Of a stretch of DNA of 64,000 bases, positions 9,866 to 18,520 are shown piece after piece. The notes beneath the pieces are model-generated. The model was given only the letters and a program-made list of their open reading frames with translations, was not told where the DNA came from and did not search any database. Origin of the DNA: AP-15 sp963772965 (GTDB taxonomy: Bacteria > Pseudomonadota > Alphaproteobacteria > ATCC43930 > CGMCC-115725); NCBI GenBank assembly GCA_963772965.1, contig CAVYZU010000009.1:148343-212342 (forward strand), in the 5' to 3' direction. Made by a program: the position numbers and the translations under genes. The stretch's first letter is position 1. Each line of letters opens with the position of its first letter.

Positions 9866-10645
9866 ATGCGACAGCTTTTGCTTGCCGCCATCATGATCGC
9901 CCTATTTCCGTGCGCCGCGCTGGCTCAGGTCGTGGCGCAGGTCGGGGGCGTGTCGATCACGCTCCAAGAGGTGGTGGCGGCCGATCCCGCGGCAGCAAAG
10001 GACGCGGGCGCAAAAAACAAGACGCTGCTCACCCTGATTAATCGCCAAGCCGTGCTCAACGCGGCCGACAGAACCGGCGTCAAAAATACTACCGAATACA
10101 AGCGGGCGGTAAGGCAGGCGGCGGAAAATACCGCCATCCAGCTGATGGCGCGGAACTTCATCACCTCGCACCCTATCACGGATCAAGAACTCAAGGGCGC
10201 CTATCAGAAAATCGTAGACGCGCCGGCGCCGGAGCAATTTCGGCTGCGGCAGATCATTACCGAATCCTATGCGGCGGGGCAGGCGGCGATCGACGAGATC
10301 AAGGGCGGCAAATCGTTCTCGATCGTGGCGGCGGAGAAGTCGCAGGACCCGCAGAGTGCCGCCCTCGGCGGCGAAGTCGGCTGGGTTCCGGGAACCCAGC
10401 TGCTCGCTCCGATCTTGAAGGCGGTGCAGCCGCTAAAGATTGGGGAGGTGACCGGACCCATCTCGGCGCCCAAAGGCTTTGTCGTGCTCCAGCTGCTCGG
10501 CAAGCGACCGACTCCAAAGCCGCCGCTCGACCAAATCAAGCCGCAGCTGACCAATGCCCTTCAACAACAGCAATGGGATAAATACGTAATCAAGTTGCGC
10601 ACTGACCAGGGCGCTCATCTTGTGGTCCCCTTGCCCGAGAAATGA
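9866..10645 (+). CDS. Periplasmic parvulin-type (PpiC/SurA-like) prolyl isomerase
   Basis: Peptidyl-prolyl cis-trans isomerase/chaperone predicted to act in the periplasm. The 259 residues start with a signal peptide ending ALAQ (about residue 21). A helical SurA/PrsA-like N-domain follows, then a parvulin domain at about 125-225 with the conserved pieces FRLRQII, GGEVGWV and IGEVTGPISAPKGFVVLQL. It starts one base after the tpsB stop, so it is translationally coupled to the export machinery and plausibly assists the unfolded TpsA passenger or TpsB assembly. The substrate is inferred from context only. Confidence 0.85.
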   Translation: MRQLLLAAIMIALFPCAALAQVVAQVGGVSITLQEVVAADPAAAKDAGAKNKTLLTLINRQAVLNAADRTGVKNTTEYKRAVRQAAENTAIQLMARNFITSHPITDQELKGAYQKIVDAPAPEQFRLRQIITESYAAGQAAIDEIKGGKSFSIVAAEKSQDPQSAALGGEVGWVPGTQLLAPILKAVQPLKIGEVTGPISAPKGFVVLQLLGKRPTPKPPLDQIKPQLTNALQQQQWDKYVIKLRTDQGAHLVVPLPEK

Positions 10646-10651
10646 CGCGTC

Positions 10652-11059
10652 ATGCGGCGATCGCTCATCGGCTTCTCCGTCGCTATCGTTCTGCTCGGTG
10701 GATGCACGGCTCAGTCGAGCTCGGTTGAGGTGACGCGTCTTGCCGGGTGGGGCGCCTATCCGGCCCAGCCTTTTATCAAGGTTCTGCAGAGGCCCCCGAC
10801 GGGGCTCAATGTACCGATCGCGCGATTGGTCGTGAACGCCGCCGCTGGGCTGGATCGGGCGCAGGCTTTGACCATATTGGAACAGAAGGCGCGGGAACTG
10901 GGTGCCAACGCGCTGATCGTGTCCGATGAAACGCCGCCGGCGGCCCCAGGTCTGACTTTCAATCCATCCGGTGGGTCATACACTCTCGAGCCGCCGCAAT
11001 CGGCGTCTCATTTGGTCGGCGAGGCGATACATTCGAGTGCCGCGGATACAGCCCCATAA
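10652..11059 (+). CDS. Small lipoprotein of the TPS operon
   Basis: A 135-residue protein with a lipoprotein signal peptide (lipobox LGGC, Cys at residue 18), so predicted to be lipidated in the envelope. The mature part is short, with a helix around LEQKARELGANALIV and a Pro/Ser-rich tail. It lies 6 bp after the isomerase gene, making it the last gene of the TPS operon. No family was recognised with certainty; an accessory role in secretion or anchoring is inference from position. Confidence 0.7.
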   Translation: MRRSLIGFSVAIVLLGGCTAQSSSVEVTRLAGWGAYPAQPFIKVLQRPPTGLNVPIARLVVNAAAGLDRAQALTILEQKARELGANALIVSDETPPAAPGLTFNPSGGSYTLEPPQSASHLVGEAIHSSAADTAP

Positions 11060-11198
11060 AGCCCGAATCGGCTGATAGGTTGCGTGCACAGCGCTCGGAC
11101 AGGGCATCGATCGATAAGCCCGCCGGCCCCGCACATAGCAATCAGCGATATGATTTATTTAGTCGTCCGTGAACAACGGGTGAGCCGTTGAGCGGGCT

Positions 11199-11258
11199 GG
11201 GCCAATCGAACCCGGGCCAATCGAACCTGGGCCAATCGAACCCGGGCCAATCGAACCC
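11199..11258. repeat. 15-bp tandem repeat, four copies
   Basis: Four head-to-tail copies of GGGCCAATCGAACCC (11199-11213, 11214-11228, 11229-11243, 11244-11258). Copy 2 ends in CCT. They lie in the 285-bp gap between the TPS operon and the IS5 remnant, with no obvious coding frame. Confidence 0.9.
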
Positions 11259-11348
11259 GGCGAAGTAATCGAATATGCCAGAAACAGTGGCTTTGAGGCG
11301 CGTTTCGAGCGATTTCGCGTTTCGCGTTTAGGCAAATCATGGCATGAG

Positions 11349-11720
11349 GTGGCAGGTCATCGGCGTGAGGGGCCGCGGTGGCAAAAGCCACGCGACGATC
11401 GTCAAAAAGATCTGCTGCGGCCGGGTTTGGAGGACATTATTGACCTGCGTCATGCTCTGGTGCGGCTGGCGCAACAGATCGATTGGCAATTCCTCGACAG
11501 AATTCCTCGACCGCCGGTTTTTCGGCGTGTGCCCGCCGCGCGACGGCCGCCCGCCATTGCCGAGGCGGCGGGCGGCGGGGCTGCCAATCCTCAAGCACAT
11601 GCACCGCTTGTCGGACGAAGCATTGTGCGCACGCTGGCTGGAGAACCCGTATTACCAGTTCTTCTGCGGCGAGCTGAGCTTCTGCCACGCCCTGCCGTTT
11701 GACCGCTGGTCCCTGACCCT
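11349..11720 (+). pseudogene. IS5-family transposase, 5' fragment, frameshifted
   Basis: The N-terminal third of an IS5-type transposase in two frames. The first frame gives DIIDLRHALVRLAQQIDW. After a frameshift near 11490 the second gives LPILKHMHRLSDEALCARW and ENPYYQFFCGEL, both characteristic of the family. The match ends at about 11720, where unrelated sequence begins, so the catalytic domain is lost. It borders the ISL3 element. Confidence 0.75.
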
Positions 11721-11777
11721 CTTGAGTTTGTCGAAGGGGGCGCCAGCGCCTGGGTGTGTGTTTCGGCGTGGAATAAG

Positions 11778-13437
11778 GGCTCTGACTTCACTTTCGATGC
11801 AGCGAGGGCTTACGCCGAGACGAGAAGGCGGGCGCAGAGCAGGTCAAGCTTTGCTCGGCCATACATCTGGCGTTTTACAAGCTTGAGTTTGGTGATGTGT
11901 CCCTCGGTCTGGCCATTGGACCACGGCTCGCTCATCGCCGCCGCGATAGCGGACTGGTCGGTGACGATGCCTTTACCAAAGGACGCCAGCATGCTGCTGG
12001 CAACCGCGCTGAGCCACGCTGGCAGGGCGGCCGGATCGCGCTCGCGCAGCATTCGGTGGAAGCGCTCGACAAGATTGCGCGCCATGACCAGCGCGGGGAC
12101 GCTTCTCTCGACCCGAGCCACCGTGACGACATCGTCTTTAGTCAACTGATCACGCTCGCTGAGCAGCAGACGGCTGAGCACCCGCGCTGGGGGTGGCTTA
12201 CGCAGCCACTCGCTCCCGATGTGTTCAGCACGCCGTCGCCGGGTTGCCCATTCGGAGACAACCCGCAGACTGCCCCGAAAGCCGGCGCTGATTTGCAGTC
12301 GACGCCATAGTTCGGCGCCATTGCGGCATCCGGCCGACCATTCGGCATCCAGCCAGGCAAGGTGCGGTTCGAGGGCAGTCGACCGGCTGCGGAAGACATC
12401 ACCCCCGCCGCCACGTACGATATCGCGCACCAACTTGCGGCTGCGGCCGGTCCGGCGCACGATCTCCTTGATCGGGCTGCCTTCCTTGGCCAGCGCCCGG
12501 ATGACATTGTAGTCCTCTTCCCGCCGCAGATGGGTTTCGTGCTGTAGCCGCTCGGCGTGGGTCAGCAGCACCGGGTCGATGGCGGCATTACCGAGTGCCA
12601 GGCGGATCGGCCGCATCGACCGTCGCACCGCTTCCAGGAAGGCAGCGCTGGCGTTCTCCATCAGGTGCCAACGATCGGCGACTTGCACGGCCTGGGGCGC
12701 TGCTCTACTCGCCGCGTGGCCGTATCCGCCACCGCGGTCGCGCGAGATGACAGCGACTTCAGGATGACGCATGAGCCAATTCTCGACCGTGGCAGGCTCG
12801 CGATCGGGAAGCAGATCGATCACCCGCCGCCGCTCAAGATAGCAGATGATACTGCCGTAACGCTGACCACGCTTCCAGGCCCAGTCGTCGATCCCGATGA
12901 TGCGCACCGGCGCCGCCGTCTCAGAGGTCGCTTTCCGGCGCACGACGCGCAGCAGGGTATCCTTGCTGACCGGTAGCATCAGGCGCCGCGCCAGCGTCGC
13001 CGCCGGTCGGCCGCCAAGCGCGATGCCGAGATGATGGACGATCGTCTCAAGCCGTGAGGTGCGCCGCGCACTTTTGCCGGCGACACCATCGCCGAGCCGC
13101 TCGGCGAAAATGCGGCGCCGGCAACGCGGCTCAGTACAGCGAAACCGGCGAACCGTAACGCGCAGGTGAACCGCCCGTCTTTGCGAGGGCAGGTCCAGCA
13201 GCTGTCGCTCGTAGCGGCTGTGCAGCTGACCTGATGGTCGCCCACAATCGCGGCAGGTTCCGGCCATGGGGCGACACCGAGCGGTGATCACGACGCGATC
13301 GGGCCCGACCGCCACATCGTCGATTACCAAACCCGCCGGCGACAATGCCCGAAAGCTCGAATAAACCATGGCAAGCATCCCCCAATGCAATGCCTACCAA
13401 ATATAGCATATGTCTGCATCGAAAGTGAGTCAGAGCC
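11778..13437. mobile_element. ISL3-family insertion sequence, complete
   Basis: Bounded by near-perfect terminal inverted repeats: 24 nt at 11778-11801 (begins GGCTCTGACTTCACTTTC) and 23 nt at 13415-13437 (same sequence on the minus strand with one T missing). It encodes one transposase on the minus strand. The 8-nt flanks (GGAATAAG left, GAAGTTTC right) do not match, so no target duplication is visible. The element sits between an IS5 fragment and an IS21 fragment, indicating nested insertion or rearrangement. Confidence 0.85.
11810..13390 (-). CDS. ISL3-family transposase
   Basis: DDE transposase filling the ISL3 element (up to 526 residues; Met10 at 13363 is an alternative start). It has an N-terminal Cys-pair zinc-binding region (CRDCGRPSGQ), a helix-turn-helix region around SRLETIVHHLG, and the catalytic core with GIDDWAWKRGQRYG (first Asp), VISRDRGGGYG (second Asp) and QTEGHITKLKLVKRQMYGRA (final Glu). 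The frame is intact, so the copy may be active. Confidence 0.9.
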   Translation of the reverse strand: MHWGMLAMVYSSFRALSPAGLVIDDVAVGPDRVVITARCRPMAGTCRDCGRPSGQLHSRYERQLLDLPSQRRAVHLRVTVRRFRCTEPRCRRRIFAERLGDGVAGKSARRTSRLETIVHHLGIALGGRPAATLARRLMLPVSKDTLLRVVRRKATSETAAPVRIIGIDDWAWKRGQRYGSIICYLERRRVIDLLPDREPATVENWLMRHPEVAVISRDRGGGYGHAASRAAPQAVQVADRWHLMENASAAFLEAVRRSMRPIRLALGNAAIDPVLLTHAERLQHETHLRREEDYNVIRALAKEGSPIKEIVRRTGRSRKLVRDIVRGGGGDVFRSRSTALEPHLAWLDAEWSAGCRNGAELWRRLQISAGFRGSLRVVSEWATRRRRAEHIGSEWLRKPPPARVLSRLLLSERDQLTKDDVVTVARVERSVPALVMARNLVERFHRMLRERDPAALPAWLSAVASSMLASFGKGIVTDQSAIAAAMSEPWSNGQTEGHITKLKLVKRQMYGRAKLDLLCARLLVSA

Positions 13438-13514
13438 GAAGTTTCACCCCCTTTGCGATGTGATGCGCAGGCTGCCCGCCGGGGGACGCGAGCGGGTGAC
13501 GGGGGCTGCTGGTT

Positions 13515-14217
13515 GTGGAGATGATTGGCCGGATCCGGCGGGAGCATTTTGTCAAAGGCAAGTCGATCAAGGCGATCGTCCGCGAGCTGAGAGTGTCGCG
13601 GACCACGGGGCGCAAGATGCTGGGTTCGGGAGCGACGGCTTTTGAGTACGGGCGCCAGGTGCACCCCCCAGCCAAAGCTGGGACCATGGCGCGGAGATCT
13701 CGACCAGATGCTGGCGGCGAATGAGGCGAAGCCGCCGCGCGAGCGGCTGACCTTGATCCGGATCTTCGAGGAGCTGTGTGGTCTCGGTTATGACGGCGGC
13801 TGCGACGCGGTCCGCCGCTATGCGAAGCGATGGCGTGTCGCGCACGGGGCGGCGACGGCAGAGGCCTTTGTGCCGCTGAGCTTTGCCCCGGGCGAGGCCT
13901 ACCAGTTCGACTGGAGCCACGAGGTCGTACTGATCAATGGCACGACGGTTGTTACCGTCAAGGTGGCGCATTTCCGGTTGTGCCACAGCCGCATGTTGTT
14001 CGTGCGGGCCTACCCGCGCGAGACCCAGGAGATGGTGTTCGACGCGCACAACCGCGCCTGCTTTCTTTAAGGGCGCGTGCACGCGCGGCATTTACGACAA
14101 CATGAAAACGGCGGTCGAGACCGTGTTTATCGGCAAGGAGCGCCAATTCAATCGTCGTTTCTTGCGGCTGTGCGGGCATTACCTGGTCGAGCCGACCGCC
14201 TGCACACCGGCGGGCTG
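13515..14217 (+). pseudogene. istA: IS21-family IstA transposase, frameshifted and truncated
   Basis: N-terminal and central parts of IstA in three frames: a GTG-started HTH region (EMIGRIRREHFVKGKSIKAI), the core with YQFDWSHEVVLING and FVRAYPRETQEMVFDAHNRA, and then GIYDNMKTAVETVFIGKERQ and HYLVEPTACTPAG. Frameshifts fall near 13650 and 14065. The C-terminus and the ATPase partner IstB are absent, so this is a dead remnant. Confidence 0.8.
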
Positions 14218-14788
14218 ACCTGCTTTCCGCAGTTCACTGTCGCAAGCGTTGAGGAGGTCTCAAAGATTACCATCGTCAAGCAGCGGATACTGGCAACCCT
14301 CACTGGAGAAGAAGTCGCCGAATGGCATTCGCCGTTGCTCAGGCGAGGCTGATGGCACATTCTTTATCGCCTCCCCCGACCACTGCGCACTGCGCGCTCG
14401 GCATCAAGCCGACATGACCATAGCATCATGGCGCTCGCCGCGACCGGGGCTGCTGCGCAGCGCGAGCCCGGCCGGTGAGACTTGATTTGTCACTCTGTTG
14501 GTTTCGATAGCCTCGGCTGGATCATTAGCTCGGCTGGATCATTCGCACTTACTGCGACCGCTCGGTAATTCGGGAGCGACGACGACGCGCAGCGGAAGAT
14601 CGTCGCACTGATCTGATGTAAGCTTTGGCTTACGCCGCCCTCGCTGTCGATCGAGGTGGTGGCCCAGATCGAGGGCCTTCTTCGCCGAGTCTCCCGGTGA
14701 TCTACCTCTTCCTGAGACCGCGGTCATGCAGGTCGGTGATGCCTAAGTTCGGCGTCCGCTTTATTCGCGCCTCGGGCCCTACTGCGGG
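14218..14788. other. 571 bp without a recognisable gene
   Basis: Between the IS21 remnant and the DUF2278 remnant. Short open frames exist on both strands but none resembles a known family or has a clear ribosome-binding site. It is probably decayed DNA between insertion elements. Confidence 0.4.
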
Positions 14789-15348
14789 TCACACCGGCAG
14801 GCCGTTATTGTTGGTCGTGAGGCTCTGCGTCGACAACTTGCCCAAGTAGGCCGAGAGTGTTCCGTCGGCCTTCGTGACAAACACGCGCCCGTCTTGCCAA
14901 ATGCCGTCAAGGGATTGGAATGGGCCGGCGGATTTCCTTGGTTGCAGTGGACATCGTGGACGCCTAGCCCGGTGGTGTACGGTGCTCCAAAACGCATAGA
15001 TCCGCGTTGAGCCAGTCACCATCGCTATCAGTGCTTCGCCAGCCTCATTGCCAGTCACGTGATCCAGCTTTGGAAAGATGTTCTAAAAATGGCATTGAGG
15101 AGCGACTAAAATACCAGAAGACAGCCGAGCGGTGTTTGCAGTATAGGGCGGCGCGCATAGCCGACTGCACCCGAAGTTGAGTTGGAGTCCAGATGGTGCC
15201 AGCCATCCGACAAGGCCGATACAGTGCCAAGTAGGCTCACATTAAGATCGTTAAATTCCTGATATTGAAATAGTCCATTCGGCTCGTTCACATCGACCGC
15301 AGCCTGGTATTGGGCGTCACCCGCTGCTGTATTAAGATCGACGTGCAA
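14789..15348 (-). pseudogene. YukJ/DUF2278-like gene remnant
   Basis: Pieces on the minus strand in alternating frames resemble the YukJ (DUF2278) family: HVDLNTAAGDAQYQAAVDVN and SDGWHHLDSNSTSGAVGYAR at the N-terminal side, TGSTRIYAF in the middle, GLGVHDVHCNQGN (the family's G-x-HD-x-H-x-NQGN motif), then SLDGIWQDGRVFVTKADGTL and a C-terminus at NNNGLPV. At least three frame changes occur (near 15105, 15000 and 14930) and the first residues are missing. The function of the intact family is not established. Assignment rests on motif memory. Confidence 0.5.
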
Positions 15349-15358
15349 CCATTAACCC

Positions 15359-15688
15359 TTGGCATTACATCACGCCCGGCAAGCCGAGCAGAATGCTTTG
15401 ATTGAAGGCTTCAATGGCCGTCTGCGCGATGAGCTGTTGAACGAGACTTTTGTTCAGCTCGCTCGCTCACTCCCGCGCGGTGCTCGCCCAATGGAAACTC
15501 GATTACAACACGGTCCGGGGCACAGCGGCATCAACAATCTGCCGCCGGCTGACTACGCCAAACGTATCACACTGGCATCGCGACGGGACGGGGGACTGCG
15601 CTGCGCCTGGGGCTCCGCGCCCCGCTCCGTTGCAGTATCGAGCCCGGCAGGCTCAAAGGAGCAATCAACTCTATCCATCCCTGAATGA
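15359..15688 (+). pseudogene. IS3-family OrfB transposase C-terminal fragment
   Basis: The C-terminal end of an IS3 (IS407-like) integrase: QNALIEGFNGRLRDELLNE contains the last catalytic Glu, then in a second frame FSSLAHSRAVLAQWKLDYN, then back in the first frame INNLPPADYAK and the usual tail ending SIPE. Two frameshifts (about 15447 and 15525) and loss of everything upstream make it non-functional. It abuts the DUF2278 remnant. Confidence 0.8.
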
Positions 15689-15709
15689 AAAAGGGGCTCA
15701 GGTCACCTG

Positions 15710-16292
15710 CTACGGCTGCGACGCAACCTGAGCACGAGAACGCGGTCTCCCTCTCCTGGCCGGGGTGGGTGATGCTACTGCTGCACTCGCGACATCGGCG
15801 GCTTTCGTCGCACGGCGGGTCTTCTGTCTCGGCTTGGGCGTCGCCGCAGTCTGTTGATCGACCTGGACCGGAGCCGGTGTCACCGCAGGCGTCTTAATCG
15901 ATGCCTTGCGACCGAACCCGAGTTCCTTAGCCATGGCCGAACGTCGCTCCGAATATGACGGAGCCGTCAGCGGGTGATCGCTCTTGAGTTCCCCATCGTC
16001 GAAAGTATTCATCAGGGCTTAGGCCATGCTGGACTTTGAGGTGGCGACGAAGAGTCGTCGCTTTGAAGCCACAATCCAGGCATATGACATAGTCATGCTG
16101 CACAGATCGCCGCACTGATACTGCTGGTGTTCGAGCCTGTTCGGACTCGTCAGGTTGGCCTAGTTGAGCTATTGCCTGATGGACGGAAGTGATCAGGCAC
16201 GAAAGCTGACCCGCCTCCAGCTTATGGTGAGCGACGTATTTGCTGACGATCTCAGCTGTGAGACGTGGATGGTTTTCATTGGAGTTCATCAC
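15710..16292 (-). pseudogene. mucR: MucR/Ros-family zinc-finger regulator, one-base frameshift
   Basis: MucR/Ros proteins are alphaproteobacterial regulators that bind AT-rich promoters through a Cys2His2-type zinc finger. The first frame (from 16292) covers LTAEIVSKYVAHHKL and the finger ICLDCGFKATTLRRHLKVQH followed by GLSPDEYFRRWG. The second frame continues exactly with LKSDHPLTAPSYSERRSAMA and KELGFGRK. Removing one T from the TT at 15989-15990 joins them, so this is either a recent mutation or a sequence error. The tail beyond the family core is unusually long, basic and Ala/Pro/Thr-rich, with an AT-hook-like RRGRPRSR. Confidence 0.8.
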
Positions 16293-16575
16293 GTCATCCC
16301 AAAAATTCTCTCGGTTATATATGATGAAGCGAAACAGCTAAAAAGGGCTTAACTGAATTAAACCATCATTTATTTGCTCGGTCCAACGCCTCTCCTACTG
16401 CGCTGAGAGGAGAGCTATCGCTTCAACGGCGACAGCTATGACGGGAGACAATTGCTGCGAAGTCTTAGAGGATGCGCTGCGGAGTTCAGACGATGTCTGA
16501 CCATGTTGTGGAATAGTTCTGTATGAGCTTCTACCCACTCTCCCGTAAAAGTTGATTACCGCAGGTTCCGCTCAT

Positions 16576-17669
16576 ATGGCTTATGCACGAGCGTCCGGTA
16601 GCGCTACATGTTGTGACTAATTCGGGCGAGATTGGCTAAGCAGCCTTGCGGATCAGCACGTGGTAGGGAACTGGGGCGGTGCGAGCGCCGATCCCGAGCA
16701 GTGTGGCGAACGCGGCATGCCGTGTTCGGCGCCGATTGAAGCGGAAGACGAACTCGTCGAGGTAGTGCTGGAGGTTGGTCTTCCGCAGTCCGTGGTACAC
16801 GCCGAGGCCCCAGCGCTTGAGGTTTGAGAACAGCCGATGGGTCCAGGGCAGCACGATGTGCGCCGCCATCGGGCCGACCGTGATCGCCTTGTGCGTGATG
16901 TCGGGAATGTCATTGTAGGATGGCCAGTCGTCCGTCACCAGCCGGGTGTTGCGGGCCACGGCGCCGAGCACGAAAGCGTGGATCTCGTCCTTGCCGAAGC
17001 CCTCGATCACCTGCAGCCGGGCGCGGCGTGGCGTGCCACCGTCGTCGACTTCGACCGCGCCGGCGACCAGCATCTTGCCGACCCCACTGCGGCCGGCCGG
17101 CACGACCACGGGGTCGTCCTTGGTGCGGAACGGGATGATCGTCTCGTCGGCCTCGACGATGCCGCCCAGCGGCTCGCGTTGCGGATTGACCATGGCCCGG
17201 CGCAGCTTGGCGCACAACATCCAGGCGGTCCGGTACGAGCCGAGGGCGAGCTGGCTCTGCAGTTGCAGGGCCGAGATGCCGTTGGAGTGCGTCGCCATCA
17301 GAAATGCGGCCCAGAACCACGTGGTCAGCGGCAGCTTGCTGGCATGCATGATGGTTGCCGCCGTCACCGAGGTCTGCCGGCCGCAGGCGGCGCATTCATA
17401 GGTGAAGGCCTTGGCCTTGAGAAGCCAGGCGCGGCCGTCGCCGCAACCGGGGCAGACGAACCCGTCCGGCCACCGGCGCGCAAACAGGTATTCCGCACAG
17501 GCGCTTTCGGTCGAGAAACGATCCTGGAATTCGATCAACGACTTGGGAAACCGGCCCGCGGATCCAGACATGACCTCACCCTGCTCATCCTAGACGGGCA
17601 GTGAGCCTACCACTATGTTCCCGTTTTGTACACCATATTTAGGCGGACCGGATGCTCGTGCATAAGCCG
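16576..17669. mobile_element. IS1595-family insertion sequence
   Basis: Inverted repeats of 22 nt with one mismatch: 16578-16599 (GGCTTATGCACGAGCGTCC...) and 17647-17668 on the other strand. The 9-bp direct repeat TCCGCTCAT occurs just outside both ends (16567-16575 and 17670-17678), consistent with a target-site duplication. One intact transposase is encoded on the minus strand. Confidence 0.85.
16636..17571 (-). CDS. IS1595-family (ISXO2-like) transposase
   Basis: A 311-residue transposase with an N-terminal zinc ribbon (CPGC...CAAC, about residues 38-62) followed by a DDE/N-type core: GGIVEADETII (first Asp), LVTDDWPSYNDI (second Asp) and the HIVLPWTHRLFSNLKRW segment. Its length is normal for the family and the frame is intact. 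It lies 37-76 bp inside the inverted repeats. Confidence 0.9.
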   Translation of the reverse strand: MSGSAGRFPKSLIEFQDRFSTESACAEYLFARRWPDGFVCPGCGDGRAWLLKAKAFTYECAACGRQTSVTAATIMHASKLPLTTWFWAAFLMATHSNGISALQLQSQLALGSYRTAWMLCAKLRRAMVNPQREPLGGIVEADETIIPFRTKDDPVVVPAGRSGVGKMLVAGAVEVDDGGTPRRARLQVIEGFGKDEIHAFVLGAVARNTRLVTDDWPSYNDIPDITHKAITVGPMAAHIVLPWTHRLFSNLKRWGLGVYHGLRKTNLQHYLDEFVFRFNRRRTRHAAFATLLGIGARTAPVPYHVLIRKAA

Positions 17670-17726
17670 TCCGCTCATTTCTGGTAACAGCTTTTTTTAA
17701 CTCAAGCTGCAATCTTACCCCCGAAC

Positions 17727-18493
17727 ATGCCAAGATACTCCCGAGGGCCGGGCGTGAGGTTACACAGCATTTTACGCTACTATCCATCAATTTAGCTTTC
17801 GCAATCGGGGTATTCATCTACCCATGGTGCACACACGCGCAAACTTTCGATGGCGTATGGGAAGGCTATTACGTTTGCGGCAGACACTCCCTTAGACCCG
17901 AACTGGGCCCATTCGCGTGGCAACGGGTCAGCTTCAAGATAACGAGCGGCCAGATCTCTACGAGGCGCGACTACATCACTAGTGTCTCTCAGGCTGTTGC
18001 TATCGTGCAAAACGCACCTGCCCCTTCGGCGCAGCCGCCGGCCGTCGCCCACCACGGCGACCTCGATGCGGAACGACAACGCCTTGAGGCTCAAACGAAG
18101 GCAATCGAGGCTGAGCGTCAAAAGATTGACGAAGTCGCGAAGCGTGCCGCCGCCCAGCAGCGCGAGGCAACCGCGCAGGAGCAGAGGGCAGCAGCGGATC
18201 GGAAGGCGGCTGAGGAGGCTCAAAGCCAGGTTACGGAATTGATGCACCAGAAGGCCCCTGTGGCCTCGATGGCCGAACCCTCACCAGGCGCGGCAAACCC
18301 GCCACTGGCGCAACTGCCCACTCCTGCGTCGCCGCCATCGCCGCAGAAAACCACTAGCTCAAGCTCATTGCCGGATACGGCAGCAATTGGAATGTTAGCG
18401 TTTATTTTGGTGGAAGGCATCACAGTCATCCTGCTGATGGTGAAACGGAAGCGTGATTCCGAAACAAGGTTTTTCCTCCTATCAGACGAGTAG
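17727..18493 (+). pseudogene. Secreted/anchored coiled-coil protein, start region disturbed
   Basis: A continuous frame from about 17690 to 18493 encodes a signal-peptide-like stretch (NLAFAIGVFIYPWCTHAQ, about 17789-17842), a short globular part with FDGVWEGYYVCG, an Ala/Glu/Lys/Gln-rich coiled coil (about 18060-18240), a Pro/Ser linker and a C-terminal membrane span (AAIGMLAFILVEGITVILLM) followed by KRKRDS. No ATG, GTG or TTG opens this frame before GTG 18005, which would drop the signal peptide. ATG 17727 lies in the neighbouring frame, so a one-base indel near 17765-17790 would restore a gene. The IS1595 right end is just upstream and may have displaced its promoter. Function is unknown. 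Confidence 0.45.
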
Positions 18494-18520
18494 GAAGAAA
18501 TTCTTCGGATCGTGCTTCTT

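Noticed and set aside
8299..9894. A 531-residue minus-strand open frame opposite tpsB
   Set aside because: It is a shadow of the tpsB codons in a GC-rich frame; no family motifs, and tpsB itself is unambiguous.
11199..11258. Possible CRISPR array
   Set aside because: Units are 15 bp, directly adjacent, with no spacers and no cas genes.
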